Position numbers and translations under genes: made by a program. From NCBI GenBank assembly GCA_964023275.1, contig OZ029914.1:11700341-11764340 (forward strand): a stretch of 64,000 nt of DNA, read 5' to 3'. This DNA comes from Norana najaformis. Its lineage: Eukaryota; Annelida; Clitellata; Crassiclitellata; Hormogastridae. Shown here piece by piece: positions 45,829 to 56,429 of the stretch (within the stretch, counting starts at the first letter, position 1; each line of letters opens with the position of its first letter). The notes beneath the pieces are model-generated. The model was given only the letters and a program-made list of their open reading frames with translations. It searched no databases and was not told the DNA's origin.

Positions 45829-46379
45829 CTAAGCTTAGTTAGTAAAGGAACAGAGACTATTGTCTTCGTTATGTACATTTAATACGAAGCTCTGAATACT
45901 GCTTGTCTTCTTCTATTAGAGCGATTTCTATTATTATACCCACGCTGATGTCCAAGCAGATACAACTACCAACAGTCATGTGCTTGAGACCTCTACATCC
46001 GTGACTCTCCACAGCATCACCTCTTTACTAGATACACATCTGGTTCTATGTACCACAGTGCAGATATGAGTGAGTTAATAAGCAATATGTCTTGATTTGT
46101 ATGCTTTTCAATTGGCGCAACAAAAAGTGATGGAGGCTTGAGAGATTGAAGGAAGCGGTTCAGCCAATGTCTGTTGAAAGGCAGCAATTACAATTAAGAT
46201 CCGGGTTTAGCACGGTGGGCGAGGCAACGTCTGGCCAGCTCTTCATAGTTCCGGGTAAGTAGACACGACATCCTCTACCAGGTGTTTAGGCAAGGAAACT
46301 TACAACAGGAACCTGAGGCTTAGCAGTGCAAAGGCACGTACTCTTATAGATCCGACACGATGACCTGTTGGAAATGGAC
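45829..46379. other. Unassigned stretch
   Basis: No supported feature. The part at 46220-46330 (GGTAAGTAGACACGA...GGAAACTTAC) looks related to the tRNA-headed repeat body at 46850-46910. Confidence 0.35.
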
Positions 46380-47575
46380 CAATAAAATAACATTAGTAAT
46401 AAATTGTCGTTATTATTAATATTGATGATGATAATAATAATAATAATAAGTTGTAGTAATAGTAGTAGTGGTAGTAGTAGTGGTAGTAGTAGTGGTAGTA
46501 GTAGTAGTGGTAGTAGTAGTAGTAGTAGTGGTAGTAGTAGTAGTAGTAGTAGTGGTAATCTAAAAATCTCGTTCACCAAGAACAATTGTATTGCTTGGTA
46601 TAACTAAAGAACGACAGTTACTTGACCTAATAATTTGTTATTAGATATAACTAGTTGGGGATCGCGCTAGTCCAGTGGTTAGAGTAATGGACTGGAATCT
46701 GAGGAGTGGGGTTCAAATTACTGCCAGGGTAGAAAGCTGATAGAAATTTTTGATGCACTTGTCCTCTTCCTCCGCGTCTTATTCCTCAAACTAGTACACC
46801 GACCGTACCCCGTCGGAGGGAAGATCAGGCACTGGGGTAGAGGACTGGTCACCCGCAGCAGACACGACAACCTGTACCAGCTGATTACGCCAGGAAACTT
46901 ACAGTCTGATCCTGAGGTGCATTGGTGCAGACGAACCTCTCGCAGATCAGACAGGATGACCTGCTGGTGCAGCGAAATCTCACAAGAATAAAGCTGAAGC
47001 CGACACTCACCAAATTCTGATATGGAATACGTCGTATTGACGGCCCGACGTGTACTGATTATTTGGAATGATTTTGGCGAGAGATGGGGAGAAAACGGTA
47101 TCGACAAAACAGTTCTATTCTTAGAGACAAATTTGATTTTATAAACAAATATGATTTTGACGAATGAAGCGGCAGCAAATGCTATCGACGATCCGGGCCT
47201 AGATGGCTACATTGGAAAATGCGTACGCCAGGGAGCCTCTATGCGTGAGGATCCCCGGTTGGCGTCCTGATCGTGGCTTATTCCAGAGATTTTAATCTCG
47301 GGCTAACAACAGTCCGTGCAAGGGAAACTTAACTGGCGTGGCGCCCATTCAAACGGGCAGCGGTGGTAAAGGATCTCACTGGATAAGTTCATTGCAAAAC
47401 GAGCATGGTCGAGGACTCGAGGCTATAAGTTCGCAATATAAAACATATACAATTGCAATTTTATTTTGACAGATATGTAGAGACTATTTGAAAGACAATT
47501 CAGCGTCCTGGTCACGTGGACGAGTCACGATAATTTTCAGAACAGTTTTTACCCTGGTATCAGTTAGCTAATACA
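46380..47575 (+). repeat. About 1-kb tRNA-headed repeat, copy B
   Basis: Second copy of the 0.8-2.03 kb block. It includes a (GTA)n tract (46452-46556), the tRNA-like head at about 46655-46735 (A-box-like TAGTCCAGTGGTTAGAG, B-box-like GGTTCAAATTA) and the embedded short repeat at 47308-47440. Confidence 0.6.
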
Positions 47576-48099
47576 TTCACATTGACTAAGTTCTACGTAT
47601 AGTCTAAGTTGGTCCTCGTCCTCTTCTCCTCGCCGGAATCGTGTGCGACTGCTCTTTTCCGGTCTTCTCTTCCGACTGCCTCCAGTGTGCAGTGCTATTT
47701 TTTACTAGAATTCTACAGCCTGTGTCTGGACTCTCCGAGATGGCATGCGCCTCAGACCTCGGGCTTTCCGAGCATGTCTGCCCGGTGACATCAGCATTCA
47801 TGTGCCTCTCTGATTCTGATTCTCGGAATTCGTCAGACTGTCTTTGTGGTTTAGGATAACTTTCACGTGATCCCTTGCTGATATTCACGTGAGTTACTTG
47901 TAAGGTCCCGGATGGAGGGTGCTAGGTGCTATAATAGCTCTCTGCTCTCCAGCGCATTTCTCCCCTGCTAGGCTGGATACGATACTGACTCAATTTATAG
48001 ATAGCAGATAATAACAAGTGCCTTTGTCTGAAAATATGCCAATCTGCTTTGAATCATACAGTTCATATAGCGCACATTCTAGCTCTATCATATTATTAT
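47576..48099. other. Unassigned GC-richer stretch
   Basis: A 94-codon minus-strand frame (47604-47888) rich in Ser, Glu and Arg is present, but no domain is recognised and no splice context supports it. Confidence 0.3.
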
Positions 48100-48318
48100 G
48101 TTTATCTGTATTATCCTCTTATCAGATCCAAATTCCAAACACCACCCGCCGAGGCCGTGTGAATGCCTGCGTGCCTGCTTGACTCTCGGATCTTGACCTG
48201 GACCCGAACCATTCTTGTCTATCGATTTTGTCTTTGACTGAGTGCCTGCGCATAAGCCTGTTCCCATCACTTAGCTTTCGTTGGGTGCTATAGAAATCTC
48301 GAGTTTCCGATTACCTAA
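48100..48318 (+). mobile_element. LINE family A 3' fragment
   Basis: Contains ATCGATTTTGTCTTTGACTG and ends GGGTGCTATAGAAATCTCGAG followed by a degraded tail. Confidence 0.6.
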
Positions 48319-48669
48319 TAAGAAGTTATTATAATGTTGTTATTCAGGCCATGAGCCTTTGATGGGAATTCCCAAGAATTCCAAGAATATTGCCATTCCG
48401 TAATATCAATCTTGGAAATCCCCATAAGTACAGCACTTAGCGCCTAACTGTGAGCTGCTGCTCCACTTAGACTCGGCATCAACACGCGTCTACGAAATCA
48501 AAGTTCGAAGTCAACGAAGAAACAGTTCCGGTATAAAAAGCAGTATCATGCGCCTACCATGTGAAATCTAATTTACTTTTACATAAAGTAGGCAACTGTT
48601 GAGTTCCGTGGTCAACGAACTCAATAGAAACCGTCAACAACAAGAGTGGAAAACTGGCTGACATTTGTG

Positions 48670-49190
48670 AGAAACGCATTTTCGGTATTCACTGTAGGAT
48701 CTCGTGTAGTGGTCATGCAATTCTGAATTCTGACGGTAAGTGGCTCTAAGCTGTCAAGATTTACATTAAAAGTTTGTTTTCTAAATTTATACAAGAAAAA
48801 GTCGATTTGATATTTTTGGTAATCGTAATCGTAAACTAGACATTTTTACAGCGCCCAACGAAAGCTAAATGTAAATTTACACGATTTTTTATAGTGACCA
48901 TATGGCCTCGATTCTGCTCATTTTTCAGTGAATTTATCGGGTGCGATCTTTCACCACCGCTGCCCATCTGAATGGGCGCAAAGCCATTTAAGGTCCCCAT
49001 GTACGGACCGTATATTTGCGAGCAACGCCTTTTCGGTATTCACTACAGGATCTCGTGTGATGGTCATGCAATTCTGAATTCTCACGGAAGTGGCTCTAGG
49101 CTGTCAAGATTTACAGTAAAAGTTTGTGTTCAAAATCTATACATGAATAAATCGATTTGATATTTAGGCCTATCGCAGTCGTAATATCGA
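48670..49190. repeat. Local duplication with short SINE and LINE tail
   Basis: Segments 48670-48820 and 49015-49165 are copies of each other (TTTTCGGTATTCACT.., GTGGTCATGCAATTCTGAATTCT..). Each is followed by a minus-strand LINE family A tail (48822 and 49172). A reverse-oriented short SINE-like repeat (48870-49010) lies between them. Confidence 0.6.
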
Positions 49191-49740
49191 GATTTCTACA
49201 ACCCTCGACGAAAGCTAAGTCGCGGGAATCAGCTTATATACAGGCACTCAGTCAAAACAAAATCGGTAGGCAGGAAGGGTTCGATTCTTGGTCAAGATAC
49301 AAGAGTCAGGCAAGCAGGTAGTTACAGGGATGGTGTTTGAAATCTGATCTGCAGGATAAGTAGGGAGAGAAGAGAAACCAGGATAGGATTTGCGGAATAG
49401 AAGTGTTATGGGGAAGAGGTGGAATCAGGGTAGGAATTGTGGAAGAGGAGTGTTTTCAGCTTTGAGTGAAAGACCTGCGCAGAAATATCAAGGGAGAAGT
49501 ATTGGTCAGTTTGTGAGATGGGTCATATTATTGCCGTAATTCTGGCGGGAGTTTATTCCAGAGGGGTAGGACAGCTATGGCTATATGGAGCGATTCAAAA
49601 TTTTAAGGTTGAGGTGACTGAAGTACGAAGATGCTATAGAGCGGAAGAGGAGTGGGTTGAGCGAAGATGTTGGATTGTGAATAGCTGACGAAGGCATATA
49701 AGTATAAAATCAGTTTAGTTGAGTTCAGACACAGGAATTT
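49172..49740 (-). mobile_element. LINE family A 3' fragment
   Basis: Longer 3' untranslated fragment starting with the degraded TCGCAGTCGTAATATCGAG tail and continuing through the GTCAAAACAAAATCGG block and further upstream sequence. Confidence 0.6.
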
Positions 49741-49744
49741 AGAT

Positions 49745-49900
49745 AACTGTAAATGTAAATAACAGGTTTATATAGCGACCGTGTGGCCTCGACCCTGCTC
49801 ATTTTTCAATGAATTGATCGGGTGGGATCCTTCTCCACCGCTGCCCGTTTGAATGGGGCCACGCCATTTAAGGTTCCCGTGGACGGACCATACTAGCCCG
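49745..49900 (-). repeat. Short SINE-like repeat (GGTCCGTGCACGGGGACC family)
   Basis: Reverse-oriented copy with the TGTAAATGTAAAT tail at its left and the CCGTGGACGGACC head at its right. Confidence 0.6.
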
Positions 49901-50099
49901 AGATTTAAATATCTGAAATAAGCCACGATGTCATCCAGGAGGAGATTTGTTAACTACACAAAGAAGATGATCTACAGTGTCGGTGAAACAGTTGGAATGG
50001 GAAAAGATTTGATTTTCACAAAATATGTACATTTGCTAGGACTGCATATTGTGTGTGAGATATTCTTGTAAATTACGATAAAAAGTGCATTTAATATAG

Positions 50100-51196
50100 G
50101 GTTATACGGGGCATAAAGTCCATACGGGCATAAAGTTCACTCCCCATAAATTCGTCAGAAATAGTTATAATTCGGCGCATACCTATGGAGACCTAATTTA
50201 CATATACCAGGCAACGTTTTAGTGACGAAAGAGCTGCCCGAATATCGAATAGGTGTACTTGACGAAGAAAAATTTTTTAAACCTTTTTTCGGTACTTTCT
50301 TACCATAAACAAGTTTTTATATCATTTAGTGTTAAAGTTCTATTGAAAAATGAAAACGTTGTTTGAAAGGATTTGTGAAATTAGTTGAATTTTATAAACT
50401 GTTAATGAGCGAAAATTGAAAGATTTAGCAGTATCTCTGCATGTATGGCAAAGCGGACGGGGCAACATGGTCATGGTGGACGTTTTGCCCCGGGTTAGTT
50501 TTGTGTTATAGAGCAAGGACCGGTCTAAACCAATCTGAACGGTGTGCAATTTGGTGGGAAACATCCTATAAAAGGCTGTCACAATGGTTTTTTGTTTAGA
50601 GAACGCGAAGATTTTGTAGCAGTGGTCTGTCGCGTGTTCAGCAGATAGTTTGAGTGAAGCTACAAATGTCCTGGATAAATTCGTGTGTTTAGAATTCTGT
50701 ATTCAACGTCAGCAGTTCTGCTGTGATTGAACTGTTCGTTTTCCTAATTATAAGCACAACAGTCAGAGACTTTGTGGTTATCCTCGAGTTAACGTTACGC
50801 CACGAATCGTGCAAGTCAACCGTTCGAAGCCCGGTCGTAGACAACTTCTAAAGAATGTCAACATGTATCTGTTGATCTGGGAATTAGGATTCGTATGTAT
50901 CCGGGTCACAGAGACCGGTGAAAGAAGATTCAACGGAAGAATCCAATGCTACTGGACATTTTCAGCCAATTCAACAAGCAACTACATTGGCGCGAGACTG
51001 CCAATTTTATCCATGGGATAAGTTCGGTCGGCGATCATCAATTCGGTCAGATTCATCTGAAGATCCGTTGTCTAAAACAAGAAGAACATACGCGCAAGTC
51101 AACGTCGACTTGGAGCTGTCGAAGAAAATCTGTACGGAAGACAAAATACGTGAAAATACGCGTACTGCATTTTGCGAATGTTTTTAGAAATTGAGG
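50100..51196 (+). mobile_element. Possible LTR plus gag-like start
   Basis: A TATAAAAGG box at about 50567, and a 50670-50790 segment like the 7.5-kb insert. Then overlapping open frames in two registers at 50809-51189 (SKPGRRQLLKNV...; SSIRSDSSEDPLSKTRRTY...) run up to the transposon. This arrangement would fit an LTR followed by a gag start that was cut by the insertion, but no pol is seen and no primer-binding site was identified, so it is tentative. Confidence 0.3.
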
Positions 51197-53824
51197 CACT
51201 GGCCAACAGAAAAAAATTTTTTTCTTGTTGCCTTCGGTTTTAGACCAGTTCTTGGGGTAATTTTGGGCGCTGATTCAGAAAATGTCATTGGTTTGAGTGC
51301 ATCAGGTCTAGTTTCTGAGATATCGTCGATTTTGTAAAGAAAACCCAGTCCACTCTTTAAACGATGTCTTTGGCAAAACTAAAATGTCATAATAAGCTTT
51401 ATTTATGGCTAATTATTATAATTCTTGCTGATTCATATAATGCCTACATCCTTATAATGTAAAATCAGCATATCTTGCCGCGTGCTGAGATATTGCTGAT
51501 TCAACGAAATAACTATTCCGTAGCCTACAGCTTACTCAGCACTAAATTCATGGCCTCATTTAGAATTTATTTGTGCTTATACAGCGTTTCATGGTTTCGA
51601 ACTATGTAAATAGATTATGCTGAAGTCAGCATTTATAGCCTATATAAACCGCCTCCTGAAAGCTAGAGCAGCCGCAGTCGTCTTAGGGCATATTAAGAGT
51701 TGGTCGCAAGAACAATCTGTGAATGTGAACATTAAATAACTACATGTTCTTACTATTTTTTAGGTTAGTCATTTAATTCCTCAGATGCGAACATCCTTAA
51801 GGTTATGGCTACTTCCAGACGGAGCTGCATTAACCATCCAGACATATTCTGCTACATTTGTGGGGAATACACACTAAAAGCAAACAGGAAACCGATTTCT
51901 GAGTTTGTAAAAAGAGCATATGTAGGTTATTTTGGTGTCAAACTTGGAGATCAAGATAAGCAATGGGCTCCTCATACAGTATGCAAAACTTGTATTGAAC
52001 AATTGCGCCACTGGACAATTGGAAAAAGAAGCTGCCTGAAATTTGGTGTACCGATGGTTTGGAGGGAACAGATAAACCACTTGGACGACTGTTACTTTTG
52101 TATGGTTAATATCATAGGCATCAATCGAAATAATCGTCACAAGTTGTCTTACCCTGATATACCTTCAGCCAGGAGACCTGTTCCGCATTCGGATATTGTA
52201 CCAGTTCCACCTTTTCGCGAACTACCTCAACTCTCAGACGATGACACTTGCATGTCCAATATCGGACAAGATGACGAAAGTGAAGAAAGTGGGGGCAGTG
52301 ACAGTGATTTCCAATCAACTTCACACAGTGAACGTTTTGACCAAAAAGAGTTGAGTGATCTGATCAGGGACTTAAATCTTTCCAAAGAGTCCTCTGAATT
52401 GCTTGCGTCCAGACTAAAGGAAAAGAATGCACTTCAGCCTGGAACGAAAATTACAATTTATAGAAAGAGAGAAAAGGATTTGCTGCCATTCTTTACCGAA
52501 GACAACAACCTAGTATTCTGTAATGACATCAGCAACTTATTGAAGAAAATTGGTCTGTCGGATTACAGCCCAGATGAGTGGCGTCTTTTTATCGACAGTT
52601 CAAAACGTAGTCTGAAATGTGTGCTTTTAAATAACGGCAACAAATTTGGTTCTATTCCAATCGGTCACTCCACCAGGATGAAAGAAGAGTACAATGCCAT
52701 CTCTTTAGTACTGGAAAAGATAAAATACAAAGAACATCAATGGGTAATTTGTGTAGACTTGAAGATGGTAAATTTCCTCCTTGGTCAACAAAGTGGCTAC
52801 ACAAAGTATCCCTGCTTTTTGTGTCTTTGGGACAGTAGAGCCAAGCATGAACATTGGACAAGAAAAGATTGGCCTTCGAGGAAAGACATGGTGGTTAGAG
52901 CTCAAAATGTAATCAAGGAATCTTTGGTGGCACGAGATAGGATCATACTGCCACCACTACATATAAAGCTAGGCCTGATGAAAGAATTTGTCAGGGCTTT
53001 GAATAAAGAAGGTTCGTGCTTCGAATACATAGTACACAAGTTACCAGGAATTACAATGGAAAAATTGAAGGCTGGAATCTTCGATGGTCCACAGATCAGG
53101 CAACTTATGAATGACCCACTTTTCATACCATCAATGAATGAAATCGAATCTTGTGCCTGGTCTTCCTTTGTTCTTGTAACTAAAAATTTTCTTGGCAACA
53201 AGAAGGCAGACAATTATGCACAACTAGTAGAGGATATGCTTCTTCATTTCAACAAGCTTGGCTGCAACATGAGCATTAAAGTCCATTATCTCCAAAGTCA
53301 CTTAGATCGCTTTCCAGAGAATCTTGGTGACTTCAGCGAAGAGCAAGGTGAAAGATTTCACCAAGACATCAAAACAATGGAAAATCGATATCAAGGAAGA
53401 TGGGATGCACACATGATGGCAGACTATTGCTGGAATATTATGCGCGATTGTTCCGGCAGATGCCACACTCGGAAATCGTACAAAAGGAGCTTCTTCGGTG
53501 TCGAATGACTTGAAATTTTTATAACAAACTTGTTCTGTTTGGTATCATATAAGTACAGTTTCAGGTACTACCATTTTCTTTTAAGTATTTGTATTATTAT
53601 GTTTATTTAGTGTATCACATAATAAATTGAGCACTACATAATTATAGCTATAGACTTATGTTTTATGGGCGAGCAGAGGCAAGGACTGGTATATGGCATA
53701 ATGTTCTATATCTCGAAAACTAGACCTGCTGGGAGAAAACTGGTGCCTTTTCTGGAATCAGCAGGTCAAATATACCCAGAAACAGTTCTAACATTTGAGG
53801 CAACAAATTATGTGTTGGCCAGTG
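51197..53824 (+). mobile_element. 2628-bp TIR transposon, copy 2 (intact)
   Basis: Ends are CACTGGCCAACA and its complement, with imperfect inverted repeats of about 120 bp (shared blocks TTGTTGCC, GCTGATTC, CAGGTCTAGTTT and GAGATAT at both ends). The left flank is ...TTGAGG and the right flank TTATCA..., so no clear target duplication is seen for this copy. There is one uninterrupted ORF inside. Confidence 0.85.
51805..53508 (+). CDS. Transposase-like protein, 567 aa, intact
   Basis: The ATG follows a 608-bp leader; the stop is at 53506-53508, 316 bp before the element end. The N-terminus has a zinc-binding pattern: CYIC at residues 16-19 and CKTC at 60-63. An acidic Ser/Asp region follows around residues 145-175. 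The central part contains VICVDLKMVNFLLG (Asp about 318), then YPCFLCLWDSR with nearby His, resembling the first Asp and C-x2-C...H insert of RNase H-fold transposases. The C-terminus has HLDRFPENLGDFSEEQGERF and QDIKTMENRYQGRW, which may hold the final acidic catalytic residue. I recall similar unnamed proteins in many arthropod and other invertebrate genomes but cannot assign a superfamily. It would catalyse excision and insertion of the element. High similarity to the broken copy suggests recent activity. Confidence 0.8.
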   Translation: MATSRRSCINHPDIFCYICGEYTLKANRKPISEFVKRAYVGYFGVKLGDQDKQWAPHTVCKTCIEQLRHWTIGKRSCLKFGVPMVWREQINHLDDCYFCMVNIIGINRNNRHKLSYPDIPSARRPVPHSDIVPVPPFRELPQLSDDDTCMSNIGQDDESEESGGSDSDFQSTSHSERFDQKELSDLIRDLNLSKESSELLASRLKEKNALQPGTKITIYRKREKDLLPFFTEDNNLVFCNDISNLLKKIGLSDYSPDEWRLFIDSSKRSLKCVLLNNGNKFGSIPIGHSTRMKEEYNAISLVLEKIKYKEHQWVICVDLKMVNFLLGQQSGYTKYPCFLCLWDSRAKHEHWTRKDWPSRKDMVVRAQNVIKESLVARDRIILPPLHIKLGLMKEFVRALNKEGSCFEYIVHKLPGITMEKLKAGIFDGPQIRQLMNDPLFIPSMNEIESCAWSSFVLVTKNFLGNKKADNYAQLVEDMLLHFNKLGCNMSIKVHYLQSHLDRFPENLGDFSEEQGERFHQDIKTMENRYQGRWDAHMMADYCWNIMRDCSGRCHTRKSYKRSFFGVE

Positions 53825-54329
53825 TTATCATTGGCACTGAAGCGTGATTTCTGCGAACAGTTTAAAGAATTGACTTCTGCTAACACTGTCAAACTTCATC
53901 GTTCTGTAAAGGTTTCTTAAGTGAGTAAGTAATATGAAGTGATTGTCGCAAACAAACAGGAACAGATTCAAAGGCGGATCCAGAGGTCAATGGAACTAGG
54001 CCCATTTTGATTTTTAGGGAATCGCATTTCACTCATTTTTCCCGAATGTACTATTTCTGAACGAGGGTTGCTAAGCCATGCCATCTTAACTAATGGGATC
54101 AATAGTTTCAAAGGCCAAGAGAACGAAGCGATAAAGTGACTTATCACACTCAGACACCTTTCTTTGGTCTGAAATCCAGTCTGTTTATCGGCTCTTGAAA
54201 GACATGAATCTTCCAGGTAGTCTCTGACTGTTGCAACATAGTAAGGCACCTTCCTACCTCCCAAAGAGTGAATTAATAGGCGGCCCCAAGCATACTGTTG
54301 TGGGCTAGGGTTGCTTTAGGGTATGTATG

Positions 54330-54375
<46 letters not shown>
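54330..54375. repeat. (TC)n microsatellite
   Basis: TC dinucleotide run with one interruption; absent at the homologous place near 7070. Confidence 0.9.
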
Positions 54376-54988
54376 GTCTGACAAAGAAGACCAGGCAGTT
54401 AGGGCACGTGCCAGAACACCTGACGCACATTGTACGTGAGCAGTATGGAAGCATATACAGGTATATCGTCGCTCTACCTGCTTCTGAAGTCTAAAAGGCA
54501 GGACATGCCAACAAGGATAAGCTATGAGGAAGTTCTGAGTTGTGAGACTGCAAATCTGCCGATAGAGTGGTACCCTTAGAAAGCGAAACCCCCGAAGGCA
54601 TGCATTCTCAAAATGGTTGGCAGTGAAGCGATAAAAAGGAGGAGAGAGGTCTAAATTATGGGTATGTGATATTACTTGGCACTTGTGCCTATTACAGCCA
54701 ACTTCTTTTACCTCCTTAATGATGAAATCAACATGAGAAGCGGCTAAATTATTATTTTTCCCCGAGGTACATATGATGATTCGGGACTTAGATAAAGGCT
54801 CTGGAAAAATTAAAAATCTGGTTTGGCTAAATCTCGTCTAATTTCAGTTGAGAGAAAGTGCTGCGGAAGGTGACAGTGTAGACGCAACTAAAGAGGACAT
54901 GTTTCTCTTGTGTCCGAAGATACTAGCATTATACAATGCCCAAGCTCAGTAATAAAAGTAAGCCCAGCGTTGTTAAAAGGGCCCAGAT

Positions 54989-55012
54989 ATTACTACTACT
55001 ACCACCACTACC

Positions 55013-55060
<48 letters not shown>

Positions 55061-55135
55061 GCTGCTGCCGCCGCTGCTGTTTATGCTGCTACTATTACTT
55101 CTACTACTGCTACTACAGCTGCTACTATTCCTACT
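54989..55135. repeat. (CTA/CTG)n trinucleotide tract
   Basis: ACT/ACC units change into a CTG run (about ten uninterrupted CTG units at 55026-55058) and back to CTA. Frames through it (poly-Leu, poly-Cys, poly-Tyr) are artefacts. Confidence 0.9.
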
Positions 55136-55554
55136 AATAATAATAACAATAGTAATAACATACTAGTAACAGCTAGTAACAATGATAATGCTATGGTATT
55201 AATGATATTGTTATTATTTTGTTATTTTTGCAGTAGTAGTTGTTGTTAATAAATAGCAAATTCTATTGCGAGGGTGTACTTTGCACAAAGCATCATGCGA
55301 AGGCGCACCAAAACCAAGCCCTGATGAGGTCTATAACCAGAAAGTTAGTGTGCTTGGACAGAAAGGTAGCCTGTAGTGGATAAGCCAACGGAAAGAATTA
55401 AGTCTTAAGCTGAGACTGAAATAACATAGGAGACTGAGCAGAGCGAACACGAGAAGCGTTCCTAAGTCTAGGTCCAACAACCGTTCACCAGGAATAGTTC
55501 TGCTGTTGGTTTGACCAGAGAAAAAAGTTACATGACCTAATTATTAGTCATTAC

Positions 55555-55640
55555 TAGTTAGGAAGCGCGATAATCTAGTGACCTGAACCTACTGAAAGGA
55601 CGGTAGGTTCAAATCCTTGCTAAGAAGAAAGATCCTTTTA
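55555..55640 (+). repeat. tRNA-derived SINE head
   Basis: TAGTTAGGAAGCGCGATAATCTAGTG head and a B-box-like GTAGGTTCAAATCCTTGC, homologous to 10160-10240. Confidence 0.5.
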
Positions 55641-55669
55641 AGTAAGCGCTGCACGCATGATCAGCTAAC

Positions 55670-56278
55670 TCATCTGAACAAAAGCATTTTAAGACAGTTT
55701 GAAAATGTATGCGGCACCAAGTCTAATGCAACAGTACGTATATGGAATAATAAACTGTTCCAAATGGAAGGTCCAACACAAGAGAAGGCATGATAAGCTG
55801 GAGTTGGTCGGCAGAAGCGCGGCACCTGAATATCCTCGCAGGTAGCAGAGCACAACGATCGCCGACCCGGTTTACTTGAGACGGGAAAACAAAGCTTCCT
55901 GGTGTATGTCGCTGCAGTGCCAATAAGTGAGACACGTGCTACGCTCCGCAACACGAAGCCAATGTAATTTTTCTTGTGTACATTCTGATATACGTGAATA
56001 TTTCGGCTTGTTGGCTACTATTCGGGCGACGCAGTTCATGACGGACTGGCTGGCGCAACATGAACTTGGGCATACCTGCAAAAATTGAATTGCAGTAATC
56101 TGAATGAGGCATGAAGTTTCTTGCTTCTAACCAGCGAACCATCTGCTGAGCAACAATTAACTCAGTAGCATTACATAAAAGTGCAATGTTCGATATTGGA
56201 AGGTAGTTGGTGATATTGTCCGGATTCAGCGAACGTATAACAGTTGCAATTTTGAAATGCTGGAAGAAATCCTTCAGC
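55670..56278 (-). mobile_element. L2/CR1-like LINE (family B), internally deleted RT
   Basis: On the minus strand the order is: an N-terminal RT stretch (56278-56110), then abruptly SDYCNSIFAGMPKFMLRQ (about 56060), LHWLRVAERSTCLTYWHC (about 55950) and GPSIWNSLLFHIRT (about 55760). The catalytic core between the first two is missing. It is a relic related to 10618-10870 and 59935-60273. Confidence 0.65.
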
Positions 56279-56330
56279 TTGATGTTTAGGAAACTATAGA
56301 CCTTGAACGTCTATCAAAGATGTTCGACTC

Positions 56331-56392
56331 AACAAGATGTCAGAATAGTGCCACAGGTTTAAACCCTGTTTATGAGTAACACTCGTTTGTTC
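56331..56392 (+). pseudogene. trnL2: Mitochondrial trnL(UUR)-like, in NUMT
   Basis: AACAA/TTGTT acceptor pairing, GATGTCAGAATAGTGC D-arm and a CAGG-TTTAAAC-CCTG anticodon arm with anticodon TAA. It lies directly upstream of nad1, as in annelid mtDNA. Confidence 0.75.
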
Positions 56393-56429
56393 TATGAACA
56401 TCCCATCTATTACATCTATCCTTATAAGA

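Larger units (their letters stand above)
53985..56278. repeat. Diverged duplicate of the 6.5-10.9 kb block
   Basis: Preserves in order the segments listed for 6520-10870, without the LINE family A insert, the LTR-like insert and the solo-LTR-like element. It contains a (TC)n tract at 54330-54375. It ends abruptly at about 56278, where mitochondrial sequence begins. Confidence 0.6.

Noticed and set aside
45465..45882. Leu/Phe-rich and Arg/Thr-rich frames
   Set aside because: They come from a CTT/CTTGTT pyrimidine tract with no stop-generating sequence, not from a gene.
54910..55166. Cys/Tyr-rich and Leu-rich frames
   Set aside because: Translation of the (CTA/CTG)n tract.
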